A program made the translations under genes and the position numbers. Positions 61,063-64,000 of a stretch of 64,000 nt of DNA are shown here, in pieces (the stretch's first letter is position 1; each line of letters begins with the position of its first letter). The stretch spans positions 1 through 64,000 of the forward strand of contig JACDOX010000302.1 in assembly GCA_014549065.1 (NCBI GenBank), in the 5' to 3' direction. The stretch comes from Cardinalis cardinalis. Lineage: Eukaryota > Chordata > Aves > Passeriformes > Cardinalidae. The notes beneath the pieces are model-generated. The model was not told where the DNA came from. It did no database searches and worked only from the letters and a program-made list of their open reading frames with translations.

Positions 61063-61435
61063 ATCCATCCATCATCCATCCANNNNNNNNNNNNNNNNNN
61101 NNNNNNNNNNNNNNNNNNNNNNNNNNNNNNNNNNNNNNNNNNNNNNNNNNNNNNNNNNNNNNNNNNNNNNNNNNNNNNNNNNNNNNNNNNNNNNNNNNNN
61201 NNNNNNNNNNNNNNNNNNNNNNNNNNNNNNNNNNNNNNNNNNNNNNNNNNNNNNNNNNNNNNNNNNNNNNNNNNNNNNNNNNNNNNNNNNNNNNNNNNNN
61301 NNNNNNNNNNNNNNNNNNNNNNNNNNNNNNNNNNNNNNNNNNNNNNNNNNNNNNNNNNNNNNNNNNNNNNNNNNNNNNNNNNCCATCCATCCATCCATCC
61401 ATCCATCCATCCATCCATCCATCCATCCATCCATC
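61063..61435. repeat. (ATCC)n microsatellite interrupted by a 300-N gap
   Basis: CATC/CCAT tetramers border both sides of the N block at 61083-61382, so the true array is collapsed or unresolved. The adjacent open frames (Asp-Gly-Trp-Met or Pro-Ser-Ile-His repeats) are translations of the tetramer and of N, not genes. Confidence 0.95.
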
Positions 61436-63509
61436 CCTCCAGCAGCTCTGGGGTGGGGTTACAGGTTACAGCAAAGTCACTGAAAATTAATTTTCTTCAG
61501 GGGGAATGGAATGAACCCCAGCACATTTTAACCTTTTGCTTTATCACAGAGCAGGACTCAGCCATGAGGAGACAAATCTCCCACAGTCCATGCTCTGCTG
61601 CCCCAAAAGATTGATGCCTGATAGGACATTCCTCCAATTTAGATGAGATTAGATGCCTCTAATTCTCTATATTTCTGCTCACATGCTTTTATGTCACAAA
61701 CATTAAATTTACATAACCATGCGGACATTGGCATCAATTCTCACTCTGGGGTTTCCTCAGGGCCATTCAGGTACAAAATACCCCTGAGAGCTCCATCAGC
61801 AGCTTAAAAAAAAAANAAAAGATGCTGTGACTTCTTCCCTTTCCAGTTCTAATGGTGTGGACTGCACTCAGATTTATGGCTGGGCTCCAAATCCATTTCA
61901 GGGCTGGCAAAGTTGGGATGCTGGAGCACTTGGACACACTCTGGGGGGAAAAGCTGCATTTTCAGCTGATTAAAGAAAGGACAATAAATGCAATGTCAGA
62001 CCTGGAAGGCAGAATAAAGGCAGTGAGCCACAGGAATTGTGGAATTACCATGTGAGGGGTTTAGGGCACCTCTGGAGTCCCCATCAGGTCGGAATCCAAG
62101 CTGCCCCTTCCCCAGGGACGAGGATGATCCCGCTCAGCTTTATCCATGATTTCCCCACGGATCCTCCTGGCTCTCCCACTGGGATGTTGGAAGCAGAAAA
62201 GCCTTTGGCACTTGGAAAAAACCAGCACAAACCTTGAGGTCTCCTAGAAAAGCTGCCAAGTCCAGAGTCTGTCTCTGGGCAGGCTCTTTTCCCTGCTTGT
62301 GGCGTTGCAGGAGATGCTTTGCTGNGTTCCAGCATCTCTCCAATGACCTGTTATTAGATTTTTAGTCATATTTTTAGCCACAGGATCAGCCATCAAAAGC
62401 TCAGCATAAAAGGCTGCAAAAGGCCAGCACAGCTACCAAGTGATTTGTTCGAATTAAATTTTAAAAGTGCTTTAAAATAAATAAATAAATCTGAATTNCA
62501 TNTTTATTACAGAAAGCAAGGCAGAACCCCTCACAGGAGGAAATCACCTTAGCCCTGGATGCTCCTTTTGTGTTACAGCCCCTGCCTTTGGTACAGGACA
62601 TTTCTGAGGGCCCATTATCAGCAGCAGAGCACCACAGGTCACAGCTGAACACCTTCCCCTGCTCTCTGACACAGAGGAAGTCATTTGCAGACGTTAACAG
62701 GGCAAATCCAGGATCCCTGAGCCCCTCTGGATTTCCCCTGCAGTTTGTGTCTGTTCCAAGGGCCTCATCCAGCTCGTGATTTATGTGTGCAGATGATGAA
62801 CACCAGATGTGCTGCCTTGCAAGGCCTCAGCACCACAGTAAAGCTGATTGTCAGGGCTAACTCCCCTTCATCTCCTGCGTATGGATGTGTGTCCATGGGG
62901 AAAATCAAATTCAGGTTAAAAGTGAAGAGCAGTGAATGGCCAGGAACGCTTGCAGGGACACACAAATCTGGAGGTGAACTTTTGGAACTGGTTCTGTGTG
63001 TCCAAGGGGTGACTGGGGCTTCCTGAGGATGTGGAATGCTCCAGGAGGGATAAATATTCTCATGCCTATATGCTCAGCAATCCCATTAATTAGAAAAGAC
63101 AGGCTTAGATAACAATTGCTTTTGTTTTGTCTTTTGCACTAAAAATAGAAAGTTTCACAAAGCCAGCTAAAAATAGGATGAGCCCAACAGAAGCCAAACC
63201 TAAAAATAAACCCCANGCAGACCCAGCTTTTGGCATTTTTGTGGAAAAGGATGCAGAGGTGAGAGCAGATTTGGGGGATGGACTTGAGGATGGCAGAGCA
63301 GGGAGAGCCCTGGGGGCACTGGGATGGGCCCTGGGAGAACAGGGAATGGCCAGGCAGGATGGCTGGAAGGAGGACAGGAGGCTNAAGAGACAAACAGAGG
63401 ACTCAGGCGAAAGAGAGAAAGGATTTGAATTAAAAATCAGCACAGGACATTCCTGGTGTCCTGGGCAAAAAGGTCATTGACACTCCCAGAGGCTCAATAT
63501 TGTTAACAA

Positions 63510-63765
63510 AACCAGCAAAAATGATAATAATAAAACCCACAATAATAATAACAAACCCAGCAAAAATAATAATAAAAATACAAAAATAATAANAAAATTT
63601 CAAAAATAATAANAAAATTTCAANAATAATAACAAAATTTCAAAAATAATAATAAAATTTCAAAAATAATAATAAAANNTCAAAAATAATAATNAAAATT
63701 CAAAAATAATAATTAAAACGGCAAAAATAATAATAAAACCTGCAATAATAATAATAAAAATGACA
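63510..63765. repeat. A/T-rich tandem array (~20-bp unit with AATAAT)
   Basis: A unit close to 'tttcaaaaataataataaaa' is repeated about ten times with flanking (AAT)n. Several Ns fall at equivalent positions in neighbouring units, suggesting uncertain copies in the assembly. Confidence 0.92.
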
Positions 63766-64000
63766 AACTGGGAGCTGACTAAGCCACAGCCACTGTACCA
63801 GAGGCAGGAATTGAGGCAGTTCAGTGTTTCAGTGACTCCTGAGTGCGCAGGTTAAATGGCATTTCCAGCACACCAGGCAGCTCCAAGTAGGGCAGCAAGC
63901 AGAGCACAGCGGGACAGAGCAGATTTGGGAGCTTTCATGGAATTCAGACAATCGGAGCGTGGTCCAAAGAGCCGAAGGGTCTTTTCCCAGATCTCACAAT

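Larger units (their letters stand above)
58586..64000. other. Region after the candidate signal-peptide exon; no further exon identified
   Basis: No exon with recognisable protein similarity was found on either strand. The carbonic anhydrase words that would support a CA4 gene (such as HWCY or QSPINI) were searched for and not seen. The region holds a large hexanucleotide array, short GGAA repeats near 60.77-60.80 kb, an ATCC array with a gap, and an A/T-rich tandem array near the right end. Confidence 0.5.

Overview
The window is vertebrate nuclear DNA, almost certainly from a bird and probably a passerine. The evidence is spliced genes with GT-AG introns and CpG-island promoters, several CR1 retrotransposon 3' ends, LTR fragments of a type I associate with songbird genomes, and a gene order matching the human 17q12 block (DHRS11, GGNBP2, PIGW, MYO19, ZNHIT3), which I expect on bird chromosome 19. 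The assembly has scattered single Ns and two gap blocks (60 N at 22925-22984, 300 N at 61083-61382).

Layout. 1-5.2 kb: first coding exon and start of intron 1 of DHRS11 (minus). 6.1-23.3 kb: complete GGNBP2 (minus, 13 coding exons, 698 aa) under a CpG island. 23.6-26.9 kb: intergenic, with a CR1 copy. 27.4-29.5 kb: PIGW (minus, one coding exon, 506 aa). 29.5-47.1 kb: MYO19 (plus, 24 coding exons, 960 aa), head to head with PIGW across a compact CpG-rich promoter. 47.4-49.5 kb: ZNHIT3 (minus, 4 coding exons, 154 aa), convergent with MYO19, with introns full of minisatellites and an LTR fragment. 51.1-52.8 kb: an intronless lipid-receptor-like GPCR (minus, 322 aa) whose 3' coding tail lies in a 181-bp tandem array. 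52.8-64 kb: mostly gene-poor, with one TATA-driven candidate signal-peptide exon (plus, possibly the first exon of a CA4-like gene) and large simple repeats.

The five syntenic genes are housekeeping-type and do not form a pathway: carbonyl reduction (DHRS11), a Cys-rich nuclear regulator (GGNBP2), GPI-anchor inositol acylation in the ER (PIGW), a mitochondrial myosin (MYO19), and a zf-HIT assembly cofactor (ZNHIT3). Exon boundaries were set by hand from GT/AG sites, reading-frame phase and remembered human proteins. Summed exon lengths give clean frames in GGNBP2, MYO19 and ZNHIT3, which strongly supports them. No prokaryotic-type system, CRISPR array, tRNA or rRNA was seen. The least explained items are the GPCR with its repeated tail, the orphan signal-peptide exon, an overlapping uORF on MYO19, and a 580-bp hexanucleotide array open on both strands.
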